Below, in pieces: positions 57,951-64,000 of a stretch of DNA of 64,000 bases (position 1 is its first letter; the number at the start of each line of letters is the position of its first letter). A program made the position numbers and the translations under genes. This DNA comes from Novosphingobium sp. (GTDB lineage Bacteria > Pseudomonadota > Alphaproteobacteria > Sphingomonadales > Sphingomonadaceae): the NCBI RefSeq assembly GCF_039595395.1, contig NZ_JBCNLP010000001.1, forward strand, positions 3,782,001-3,846,000. The letters run 5' to 3'. The notes under the pieces were generated by a model. The model did not search any database, was not told the DNA's origin, and saw nothing but the letters and a program-made list of their open reading frames with translations.

Positions 57951-58438
57951 TCTGCTGAATAAAGCACTGAAAGCCGCTCACCCGGCGTGGTGCAACCGCC
58001 CTTGAGCATGCCACCCCGCGTGTGCAGCCGATAGATCGTGGTCACCCCGGCCAGTCTGCCCTGACCCACCCTGGGCCCGGCATTGCTCACCACATCAAGC
58101 TTGAGCAGCGGGATATCATTGGACGACGCGCCGGGCTCGCCCCGCGCCATGCGCCCCTGCAGCAGACTGCCGTCCTCAAGCTCCCAGCGCGGCCCGGCGA
58201 AATGGCGGCCCACGGTTTTCCCATTCTCGATCAGCGTGGCGATGGGCTCGCGAAAGGTCCAGCTTGCGCCGCCGCCGGGCGCGGCCTTGCAGTCGTAGAT
58301 CTGGACGCCCTCGCCCTGGAAGGTCGCCACCACGGTACGCTCCGCCAGATCGAAAGGCTGCGCGGCAGGCGGCGCGGCCTGAAGCGCAAAGGGCAGGCTC
58401 AAGGCGCCAAGCAGAGCAGGCAGGGACAAGACCGGCAT
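57932..58438 (-). CDS. Exported DUF3455-domain protein
   Basis: The 168-aa product has a signal peptide (MPVLSLPALLGALSLPFALQ, then AAPPA) and the DUF3455 pattern: GEGVQIYDCKAAPGGGASWTF, the G-R-H-x-A-G-P-x-W-E segment (GRHFAGPRWELEDGS), LLKLDVVSNAGPR, TTIYRLHTRGGMLKGGCTT and the final VLYSADYVFAR. The family function is unknown. ATG 58438 was chosen because the signal peptide starts there. Its 3' end overlaps the gene at 57663 by 19 bases. Confidence 0.85.
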   Translation of the reverse strand: MPVLSLPALLGALSLPFALQAAPPAAQPFDLAERTVVATFQGEGVQIYDCKAAPGGGASWTFREPIATLIENGKTVGRHFAGPRWELEDGSLLQGRMARGEPGASSNDIPLLKLDVVSNAGPRVGQGRLAGVTTIYRLHTRGGMLKGGCTTPGERLSVLYSADYVFAR

Positions 58439-58529
58439 GGGGTTCCTTCGGGCAATCGTGATCGATCGGCAGCCTGCATAGCCTGCCCGTCGCATGATTG
58501 CATCTTAAAGGAAGGTAGGGCGATTCTGT

Positions 58530-58870
58530 TGATAGGCTCGCCCCCAGCCCCCGAACTCCCTTCTGTTACCCGGTGGGTTCAACCGTGCTATAGTGTTGTA
58601 ACTTCAGACCGTTAGGTCCTAGAATTACGCAACCAGAGCAAGTGCTTCGTTGTCGTTGGCACTTATGAGTTTTGAGCCTTGAACGGGTTACTCAGCCCGG
58701 GCGAAAACAGCGCTTTTCAACACACGTCGATCCTAGTTCGGCCCCGTCAACACCCCTGCGACAACAGGGCCCGGCCTGAAAGCCGGTGGTGATGGTGGAG
58801 CCGCCGGGTACCGCCCCCGGGTCCGCTGCGCCTATTGCACGCCGCAGTTTATCGCCATATCCGGGCAAGC
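58530..58870 (-). ncRNA. ssrA: Two-piece (permuted) transfer-messenger RNA
   Basis: tmRNA rescues stalled ribosomes and adds a degradation tag. On the minus strand, codons at 58660-58625 read GCC AAC GAC AAC GAA GCA and on to GCG TAA, giving the tag ANDNEALALVA and a stop. The coding piece starts near 58745 with GGGGCCGAACTAGGATCGAC, matching the tRNA-like 5' end of known tmRNAs. The acceptor piece lies at higher coordinates and ends in CGGCTCCACCA at 58793, whose CGGCTCC can pair with GGGGCCG. This order (acceptor first, then coding piece) is the circular permutation typical of alphaproteobacteria. A spacer of about 47 bases between the pieces is expected to be cut out. Outer ends are approximate. 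Confidence 0.9.
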
Positions 58871-58959
58871 CCGGCAGGGCCCGATATAGGCGCGATTGCG
58901 CAAAAGAAAAGGGGCAGACCAGCGGCCCGCCCCCTTCAGATGTCGATAAAACTGAAAGA

Positions 58960-59397
58960 TCAGTTCTTTTTCAGCGCATCGCGGATTTCCAGCAGCACAT
59001 CCACCTCGCTGGGGCCGGTGGGCGCGGGCGGGGCAGCCTCAGGCTTGGGCATCAGCTTGTTGGCCTGTCGCACCAGCAGGAAGATCACGAAGGCCATGAT
59101 CAGGAAGTTGATGATGGCGGTGATGAAGGAACCATAGCCCAGCATCGCCACGCCCGCCTTCTTCAGCGCGGCATAGTCGGTCTCGCCGCCCTTGTAGCTG
59201 GCGGGAATATCGCTGAGCAGGATGAACTTGGACGAGAAATCGATCCCGCCCGTGATCTTGCCGATCACCGGCATCAGCACGTCATCGGTCAAGGAGGCGA
59301 CGATCTTGCCGAAAGCCGCGCCGATGATCACACCGACCGCCAGATCCAGCACATTGCCGCGCGCGATAAAGGTCTTGAACTCTCCAAACATCGCCAT
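58960..59397 (-). CDS. mscL: Large-conductance mechanosensitive channel
   Basis: MscL opens under membrane tension and protects cells from osmotic downshock. The 145-aa product has the N-terminal amphipathic helix (FGEFKTFIARGNVLDLAVGVIIGAAFGKIVASL, first membrane helix), a periplasmic loop, a second helix (FITAIINFLIMAFVIFLLVRQANKL) and a cytoplasmic helical bundle at the C-terminus. AAGGGG lies 7 bases before ATG 59397. The length is normal. It stands alone downstream of no visible partner and upstream of tmRNA on the same strand. Confidence 0.95.
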   Translation of the reverse strand: MAMFGEFKTFIARGNVLDLAVGVIIGAAFGKIVASLTDDVLMPVIGKITGGIDFSSKFILLSDIPASYKGGETDYAALKKAGVAMLGYGSFITAIINFLIMAFVIFLLVRQANKLMPKPEAAPPAPTGPSEVDVLLEIRDALKKN

Positions 59398-59585
59398 AGC
59401 CTATCCCCTTACAGCATGATTTCCGCCTGCTTGCCTGCCACACTCGCCCGGCCACCTCAAGCCGTGCTGCCGGGTGAGCCCCGCGCCCCGACGCAAATCC
59501 TTGTTAACCAAGGCGGTATCACGCAGGGTGTCAGGTATGGCCGCAGTCGTCTATGCCTCCGGCATCCATCCCCCAGGAGATTCGC

Positions 59586-60152
59586 ATGAGCGCCGACACC
59601 ATTCTGCCCGAAGAGATGAGCATGGCAGAGGAGACGCAGTGGCAAGGTCGCTTCATCACCGCCAAGACGCGCGGAAAGTGGGAGTATGTCAGCCGTGCGC
59701 GCGGCATCCGCGCCGCCGTGATCCTGCCAATCGACGGCGATGAGGTGGTGCTGGTCGAGCAGTTCCGCGTGCCGCTGGGCCGCCCTTGCCTGGAACTGCC
59801 CGCCGGTCTGGTCGGCGATGCTCTGGACAACCCCGATGAGGACCCCACCGAAGCGGCCAACCGCGAGCTGGAGGAAGAAACCGGCTATCGCGCCGCCCGC
59901 ATGGAGGTGATTGGCGAATTCTGGTCCTCGCCCGGCATGGTGACGGAGAGCTTCACCCTGCTGCGCGCCCATGGTCTGGAAAAGATCAGCGCAGGCGGCG
60001 GCGTGGAGGGCGAGAACATCACCGTCCATCGCGTGGCTTTGGCCGAACTGCCCGATTTTGTGGCTCAGGCGCGCGCCAAGGGCCATGCCATCGATGTGAA
60101 GATGTTGATGCTGCTGGCGCCGTGGATCACGGGGATCGGCCTGCCCGCATGA
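59586..60152 (+). CDS. Nudix hydrolase, ADP-ribose pyrophosphatase-like
   Basis: The 188-aa product has a Nudix box with the core REL-EEETGY (EAANRELEEETGYRAARM) after ELPAGLVGD. An eight-residue or so insertion (ALDNPDED) separates the leading Gly from the box. The upstream VVLVEQFRVPLGRPCLELPAGL segment is typical of ADP-ribose or sugar-nucleotide pyrophosphatases. CAGGAGA lies 7 bases before ATG 59586. An inverted repeat CCTTG-TTAAC-CAAGG is at 59499-59513 upstream. The stop overlaps the SDR start. Confidence 0.85.
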   Translation: MSADTILPEEMSMAEETQWQGRFITAKTRGKWEYVSRARGIRAAVILPIDGDEVVLVEQFRVPLGRPCLELPAGLVGDALDNPDEDPTEAANRELEEETGYRAARMEVIGEFWSSPGMVTESFTLLRAHGLEKISAGGGVEGENITVHRVALAELPDFVAQARAKGHAIDVKMLMLLAPWITGIGLPA

Positions 60153-60898
60153 GGCTTGAGGGCAGAACAGCGCTGATCACCGGCGCCGCACGGGGGCTGG
60201 GTGCGGAGATCGCCCGGCTCTTCGCCGCCGAAGGAGCGCGCGTGCTGGTCACCGATGTGGATGGCGATGCCGCCGCCACGCTGGCCGGCGAGATCGGCGC
60301 CCTCTCCCACCCACTCGATGTCACGCGCGAGGAAAGCTGGCGCACCGCCCTCGCCTTCGCGCGGGACAAGCTCGGCGGCCTGTCGATACTGGTCAACAAT
60401 GCGGGCATCCCCGTCGGCGGCCCCTTCGAGGACACCACACTCGCCGACTGGCGCCGCGCCTTTGCTGTCCATGCCGATGGCGCCTATCTCGGCTGCCGCC
60501 TCGCCCTGCCGCTGCTGCGCGAGAGCCAGCCCGCCACCATCGTCAACATGGCCTCGGCCGCCGCGCACAATGCCCGCGCCGAAACCGCCGCCTATGGCGC
60601 CAGCAAGGCCGCCGTCTGCGCGCTGACCCGCAGCGTGGCCCTGCATTGCACCCAGAACGGCTGGAACATCCGCTGCAACGCCCTGCTGCCCGCCTATGCC
60701 GACACCGCCATGGTCGACAGCTTTGCGCCCTCCATGCCGGGCGATATTCTGCGCCAAAAGCTGGGCGCGCAGCTCCCCATGGGCCGCATCGCCACCGCGC
60801 GCGAGGTCGCCGAAGGCGCGCTCTATCTAGCCAGTCCGGCCAGCAGCTTTATGACTGGCGCGGAACTGCGGCTCGACGGCGGTTTAAGCGCGCGATGA
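60149..60898 (+). CDS. Short-chain dehydrogenase/reductase
   Basis: The 249-aa product is a classical SDR: cofactor motif TGAARGLG, LVTDVDGD (an acidic end of strand 2, suggesting NAD rather than NADP), NNAG, catalytic Ser in NMASAAAHN, and the YGASK active site. The C-terminal FMTGAELRLDGGLSA is standard. It overlaps the Nudix gene by four bases (ATGA at 60149), and a LacI regulator follows 44 bases later, so the three look like one operon. The substrate is unknown. Confidence 0.9.
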   Translation: MRLEGRTALITGAARGLGAEIARLFAAEGARVLVTDVDGDAAATLAGEIGALSHPLDVTREESWRTALAFARDKLGGLSILVNNAGIPVGGPFEDTTLADWRRAFAVHADGAYLGCRLALPLLRESQPATIVNMASAAAHNARAETAAYGASKAAVCALTRSVALHCTQNGWNIRCNALLPAYADTAMVDSFAPSMPGDILRQKLGAQLPMGRIATAREVAEGALYLASPASSFMTGAELRLDGGLSAR

Positions 60899-60942
60899 AA
60901 CATCGCTGGACAAGCCCCCCCTCCTGCTGACAAAGCAGGCCC

Positions 60943-62016
60943 ATGGCAGAGGATACCACCCAGGATCACGGACAAACCGCGCCGCGCCGCTACCGCGTCA
61001 CCAGCTTTGACGTGGCGGCAGAGGCAGGCGTCAGCCAGTCCACCGTCAGCCGCGCGCTGGCGGGCGACCCCGTGGTCAGCGAAGCGACGCGCGCGCGCGT
61101 CGCCGCCGCCGCCGCCAAGCTGAAATACCATGTCGACGAAAACGCCGCCCGCCTGCGCACCGGCAAGACCGGCACGCTGGCCGTGGTCGTCGTCGTCCGC
61201 CCCGTGCAGGACATGAAGGACTTCAACCCTTTCCACTTCTCGCTGCTGGGCAGCGTCTGCGCCGCCGCCTCCGCGCGCGGGCACGACACGCTGGTCAGCT
61301 TCCAGGGCGCGCCCGACGAGCTGCGCGGCCTCTATCAGGAGCAGCGCAAGGCCGACGGCATGATCGTCATCGGCACCAGCGAGAACCCCGCCGCCTGGGA
61401 CTATTTCCACGAGATCGCCAAGGGCGGCGCCGACATCGTGTGCTGGGGCAGCCCCATCGAGGACCTCGACTGGATCCGCTCGGACAATCGCGGCGGCGCG
61501 CGCCTCGCCACCAGCCATCTGATCGAATCGGGCTATCGCAACATCGTCTGCATCGCCTCGGAAACCTCGGCCCAGCGCCAGTTCAAGGAGCGCTGGCAAG
61601 GCTATGCCGAGCGCATGGCCGAGGAAGGCCTGCCGCCGCGCCTGATCACCTTCGAGGAAGGCTACAGCCGCGACGAGCAAGGCCGCCGCGCCGCGCTGGC
61701 GCTGCTCGAAGCGGGCGAGCCCTTCGACGCGATCTTCTGCTGCTGCGACGAGATGGCTTTGGGCGTGCTGCCGACGCTGCGCGAACATGGCATTGCGGTG
61801 CCGGATCAAGTCGGCGTGGTGGGCTTCGATGGTATTCGCGCCGGGGCGCTGGCCTCGCCTGCGCTGACCACCATTGAACCGGATTTCCATGCGGCGGGCG
61901 CGGCTCTGGTCGATCGTCTGCTGGGCGTGATTGCCGGAAAGGCTGGCGAGAAGCAGCGGGTTCCGGTGCGGTTACTGCGTCGAGGCAGTTCCAAGAAGGT
62001 TCTGGTGGAAGGTTAA
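60943..62016 (+). CDS. LacI-family transcriptional regulator
   Basis: The 357-aa product has the LacI helix-turn-helix (VTSFDVAAEAGVSQSTVSRALAGDPVVSEATRARV, about 19-53) after a short polar extension, then a sugar-binding-like effector domain with DGMIVIGTSE, SDNRGGARLATSHLIESGYRNIVCI, FDAIFCCCDEMALGVL and VGVVGFDGIRAGALASPALTTI. A run of three Cys near residue 268 (IFCCCDEMA) is unusual. It probably regulates the Nudix-SDR genes upstream. It is not close in sequence to the LacI protein at 20088. Confidence 0.9.
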   Translation: MAEDTTQDHGQTAPRRYRVTSFDVAAEAGVSQSTVSRALAGDPVVSEATRARVAAAAAKLKYHVDENAARLRTGKTGTLAVVVVVRPVQDMKDFNPFHFSLLGSVCAAASARGHDTLVSFQGAPDELRGLYQEQRKADGMIVIGTSENPAAWDYFHEIAKGGADIVCWGSPIEDLDWIRSDNRGGARLATSHLIESGYRNIVCIASETSAQRQFKERWQGYAERMAEEGLPPRLITFEEGYSRDEQGRRAALALLEAGEPFDAIFCCCDEMALGVLPTLREHGIAVPDQVGVVGFDGIRAGALASPALTTIEPDFHAAGAALVDRLLGVIAGKAGEKQRVPVRLLRRGSSKKVLVEG

Positions 62017-62026
62017 AAGAGAGAAT

Positions 62027-62261
62027 GCGAGGGCCATCGCCCTCGCGCTCCCTTTACTGTCTGCGTGGGCGCCAAGGGTTCAGCCTCGCGCCATATTTGC
62101 CGCGCCGCAGGCTTTAAAAATCCCGGCACAGCCTGTCTCCGATACAGTGACGGCCTGCGGCGCCTTGCCTCGCGCTGGTGGAGAGCTTGGGCACCACGAT
62201 ACGGAGCCACTGCCCATGCGTCGGAAGACGGAATGGGAGCGCGAGGGGGTAACCCCCTCGC
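62027..62261. repeat. Palindromic intergenic element family A, copy A6
   Basis: The element is 235 bp long. The left palindrome is GCGAGGGC and GCCCTCGC around CATC (62027-62046); the right one has GGGT/ACCC (62241-62261). The central pair CGCGCCGCAGGC and GCCTGCGGCGCC is present, and CGTCGGAAGACG precedes the right palindrome. It lies between the convergent LacI and porin genes. Confidence 0.9.
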
Positions 62262-62342
62262 ATCTTTCTGACTTCAATTCCCTTGAAACCAAAAAGCAGG
62301 GGCGCCCGGCGCGAAACCGGACACCCCCGTCAGTTGGGCTCC

Positions 62343-63191
62343 TCAGAAGGCTGCCGTCAGGGAGAGCACGACCGTGCTCCCCGCGATCGACGAACCGTCC
62401 TTGGTAGAAGAGAAGTTGGGTTGCAGGTAGGCGGCTTTGGCCTTGGAAATGTTGGTGTCGATATAGCTGATACCAACGCTGACCGGGCCTGCCACTGCGT
62501 AATCTGCCCCAATGTTCCAGTCCCAGTATTCGCCCGTCGGGGTGACGCTGGTGCCGTTGGGGCCAAGGCCGGGGTTGCCGTTGGAGTGGCCGATATGGGC
62601 GCGCGGCTTCAGCTTGGTGTGGGGGATGGCATAGTTCACATCGCCCCAGACGTAGAGATTGTCCCAGCTCTGGCCATTGCTGTAGGGCGTGTTCGAGAAG
62701 TTGCCGAGCGCCTTCTGCTTGGGAGCATAGGCCACGCCGACCAGCGCGCTGACCGGGCCCAGCGGCGCGGAGAGCTTCACATAGGGCTCGGCGAAATCGG
62801 TGGTGTTGGAGCCGCCGGGGTACATGTACCACGTCAGGCCCGCGTCCACCGTCACCTTCTTGAAGGTTTTGGTGAAGCCGCCGACGAGGTCCAGCTCCAT
62901 ATTGGCGCCGCCGAACTGGCCCCAGCCCGCAAGGTTGGAGGCCCAGGTGCTGGCGTAAAGGCCGCTCTTGTGCATCACGGTCAGGCCGGCCTGCACGGCC
63001 ATATGCTTGTCGGTCTGCGAGACGCCACGGAAGCGATAGTCGCTGACGAGGCCCGCGCTGCCCGAGATGGTGAAATCGAGTCCGCCCTTGCCGCCCTGTG
63101 CCGGGGCTTCATCCTCGGCGAAAGCAGCCGAGGTGCTGGAGGCAAAGAGGCCCAATGCGATCAGGCCGCGAAGAATGGTTTTGCCCGTCAT
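62343..63191 (-). CDS. TorF family outer-membrane protein (putative porin)
   Basis: The 282-aa product has a signal peptide (TILRGLIALGLFASSTSAAF, then AEDEAP) and a beta-barrel pattern of alternating strands. SAGLVSDYRFRGVSQTDKHMAVQAGL is the family signature. The C-terminus ends in Phe (STVVLSLTAAF), as barrel proteins do. It is probably a small outer-membrane channel. I chose ATG 63191, where the signal peptide begins. It is transcribed toward element A6. Confidence 0.85.
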   Translation of the reverse strand: MTGKTILRGLIALGLFASSTSAAFAEDEAPAQGGKGGLDFTISGSAGLVSDYRFRGVSQTDKHMAVQAGLTVMHKSGLYASTWASNLAGWGQFGGANMELDLVGGFTKTFKKVTVDAGLTWYMYPGGSNTTDFAEPYVKLSAPLGPVSALVGVAYAPKQKALGNFSNTPYSNGQSWDNLYVWGDVNYAIPHTKLKPRAHIGHSNGNPGLGPNGTSVTPTGEYWDWNIGADYAVAGPVSVGISYIDTNISKAKAAYLQPNFSSTKDGSSIAGSTVVLSLTAAF

Positions 63192-63350
63192 GGTGTGAAA
63201 CGCTCCCTGAAAATCAAAGACCGTTCCGCCTGCGTGCCGACTCCGAAGGCCTCGTTCGGGCCAACTGGAACCGGTCACGCATAGTCATGACGAGATTTGT
63301 GTTGCGATGCCTTTCCGCTGTGTAACGAAGTGTTGCCGGAAGGGTTTAGC

Positions 63351-63452
63351 GGCCCGCTCCCCCGGCCCGGCCATCCATCGGTGGTATGCTGTGGGTGGCT
63401 GGGCCGGGGGAGCGGGCCGGTGTTGTAAAATCCGGCTCTTCCGCCGGATTTT
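63351..63452. repeat. Palindromic element family B, copy B3
   Basis: Arms at 63351-63377 and 63392-63418 (27 bp, two mismatches that can still pair as G-U) surround a 14-base loop. A 10-bp stem AAAATCCGGC/GCCGGATTTT follows at 63427-63452. The arm sequence differs from B1 and B2 at several positions (CCCGCTCC for CCAGCCCTC), mostly with matching changes on both arms. On the minus strand the hairpin starts 11 bases after the enoyl-CoA hydratase stop. Confidence 0.88.
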
Positions 63453-63463
63453 CAAAGAGACGC

Positions 63464-64000
63464 TTACTTGCCCTTCCAGACCGCCGGGCGCTTTTCGACA
63501 AAAGCCGTCATGCCTTCCACCCGGTCCTCGCTGGCGGTCAGCACCTGGAACATGCGGCGTTCGAGCAGCAGGCCCTGATCCAGCGTGGTCTCGAAAGCGG
63601 CATTGACCATTTCCTTGTTCATCAGCGCGGCCATCGGCGCCATGCCCGCGATGGTCTGGGCGGCCTTCACTGCCTCCTCCATTAGGCTGGCGAGCGGCAC
63701 GACGCGCGCCACAAGGCCGCTGCTTTCGGCCTCGGCGGCGTCCATCATGCGGCCCGTCAGGCACAGGTCCATCGCCTTGGCCTTGCCGATGGCGCGGGTC
63801 AGGCGCTGGCTGCCGCCCATGCCGGGGGCGACGCCCAGCTTGATCTCGGGCTGGCCGAATTTGGCGGTGTCAGCCGCGATGATGAAATCCGCCATCATCG
63901 CCAGCTCGCAGCCGCCGCCCAGCGCGAAGCCGTTGACCGCCGCGATCCACGGCTTGCGGGTGCCCTTGACCAGATGGCTGGTCCAGCGGCTGAAGAAGTC
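63464..64000 (-). CDS. Enoyl-CoA hydratase/isomerase family protein (5' end outside window)
   Basis: The visible 178 residues run without a stop from the right edge to TAA at 63464. They contain the crotonase oxyanion-hole segment KPWIAAVNGFALGGGCELAMMADFIIAADTAKFGQPEIKLGV and the second motif GMGGSQRLTRAIG, then GLVARVVPLASL. The catalytic Glu positions lie in the PEIKLG and AEAESSGLV regions. The reaction is probably reversible hydration of trans-2-enoyl-CoA in fatty-acid degradation. The N-terminus is missing, and family B element B3 follows the stop. Confidence 0.88.
   Translation of the reverse strand, partial: DFFSRWTSHLVKGTRKPWIAAVNGFALGGGCELAMMADFIIAADTAKFGQPEIKLGVAPGMGGSQRLTRAIGKAKAMDLCLTGRMMDAAEAESSGLVARVVPLASLMEEAVKAAQTIAGMAPMAALMNKEMVNAAFETTLDQGLLLERRMFQVLTASEDRVEGMTAFVEKRPAVWKGK

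Noticed and set aside
58022..58615. 197-aa plus-strand frame over the tmRNA and DUF3455 region
   Set aside because: It is antisense to DUF3455 and crosses the tmRNA coding piece. The minus-strand signals are far stronger.
58786..59589. 267-aa plus-strand frame
   Set aside because: It crosses the tmRNA acceptor piece and is antisense to mscL, with a His/Asp-rich composition typical of a shadow frame.
1..64000. CRISPR array, prophage, insertion sequence or transposase gene
   Set aside because: No regularly spaced repeats, integrase, capsid or transposase sequences were seen. The only repeats are the two palindromic families, without an encoded enzyme.

Overview
The window is high-GC chromosomal DNA from an alphaproteobacterium, most likely a sphingomonad (Novosphingobium-like; the genus is inference). 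Three things support this: a circularly permuted two-piece tmRNA gene on the minus strand (about 58530-58870, tag ANDNEALALVA), a Rhodobacter/Rhizobium-style che operon with cheD and a CheZ-like small protein, and a TorF-type outer-membrane protein.

Positions 1-5331 hold the end of a flagellar export operon (fliO tail, fliP, fliQ, fliR, flhB), then fliD and fliS. A LuxR-type regulator with an atypical receiver follows (5741-6343), and then the chemotaxis locus. A lone minus-strand CheB-like protein that lacks the catalytic His (6922-7965) diverges from a tightly coupled operon: MCP, STAS protein, cheA, cheR, cheB, cheD, cheY, cheW and a 91-aa CheZ-like candidate (8327-15899). A strong hairpin terminator closes it. 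These genes form one motility signalling circuit with its adaptation enzymes.

Positions 16001-27936 are accessory. They carry two paralogous hypothetical proteins flanking a GMC oxidoreductase, a ROK sugar kinase and a LacI regulator, then a sulfotransferase-like protein, a metallo-beta-lactamase-fold hydrolase, a GH130 glycosidase/phosphorylase, a GAF-PAS-GGDEF protein and a DEDDh exonuclease.

Positions 28304-57326 are mostly housekeeping: guaA, an M20 peptidase, gyrB, a 5'-nucleotidase, midA-lgt, glnD, gltX, nadE, an S9 peptidase, ndk, holC-pepA, and lptD-surA-pdxA-rsmA. The last four form an outer-membrane-biogenesis operon. After two small ORFs and a DUF3455 protein come the tmRNA, mscL, a Nudix-SDR-LacI operon, a TorF-type porin and a partial enoyl-CoA hydratase running off the right edge.

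The most unusual signal is two families of palindromic intergenic elements. Family A (six full copies of 209-236 bp, one decayed) has terminal inverted repeats that each contain a 20-21-nt palindromic hairpin, plus a central GC-rich hairpin. The hairpin tips vary by paired, compensatory changes. In all six copies the two ends carry different tip types, one always being GGGT/ACCC. Family B (three full copies of about 100 bp, two fragments) combines a roughly 30-bp inverted repeat with a compensated 8-10-bp hairpin and usually starts just after a stop codon. Neither family encodes protein. They look like non-autonomous mobile elements that now serve as transcript ends.
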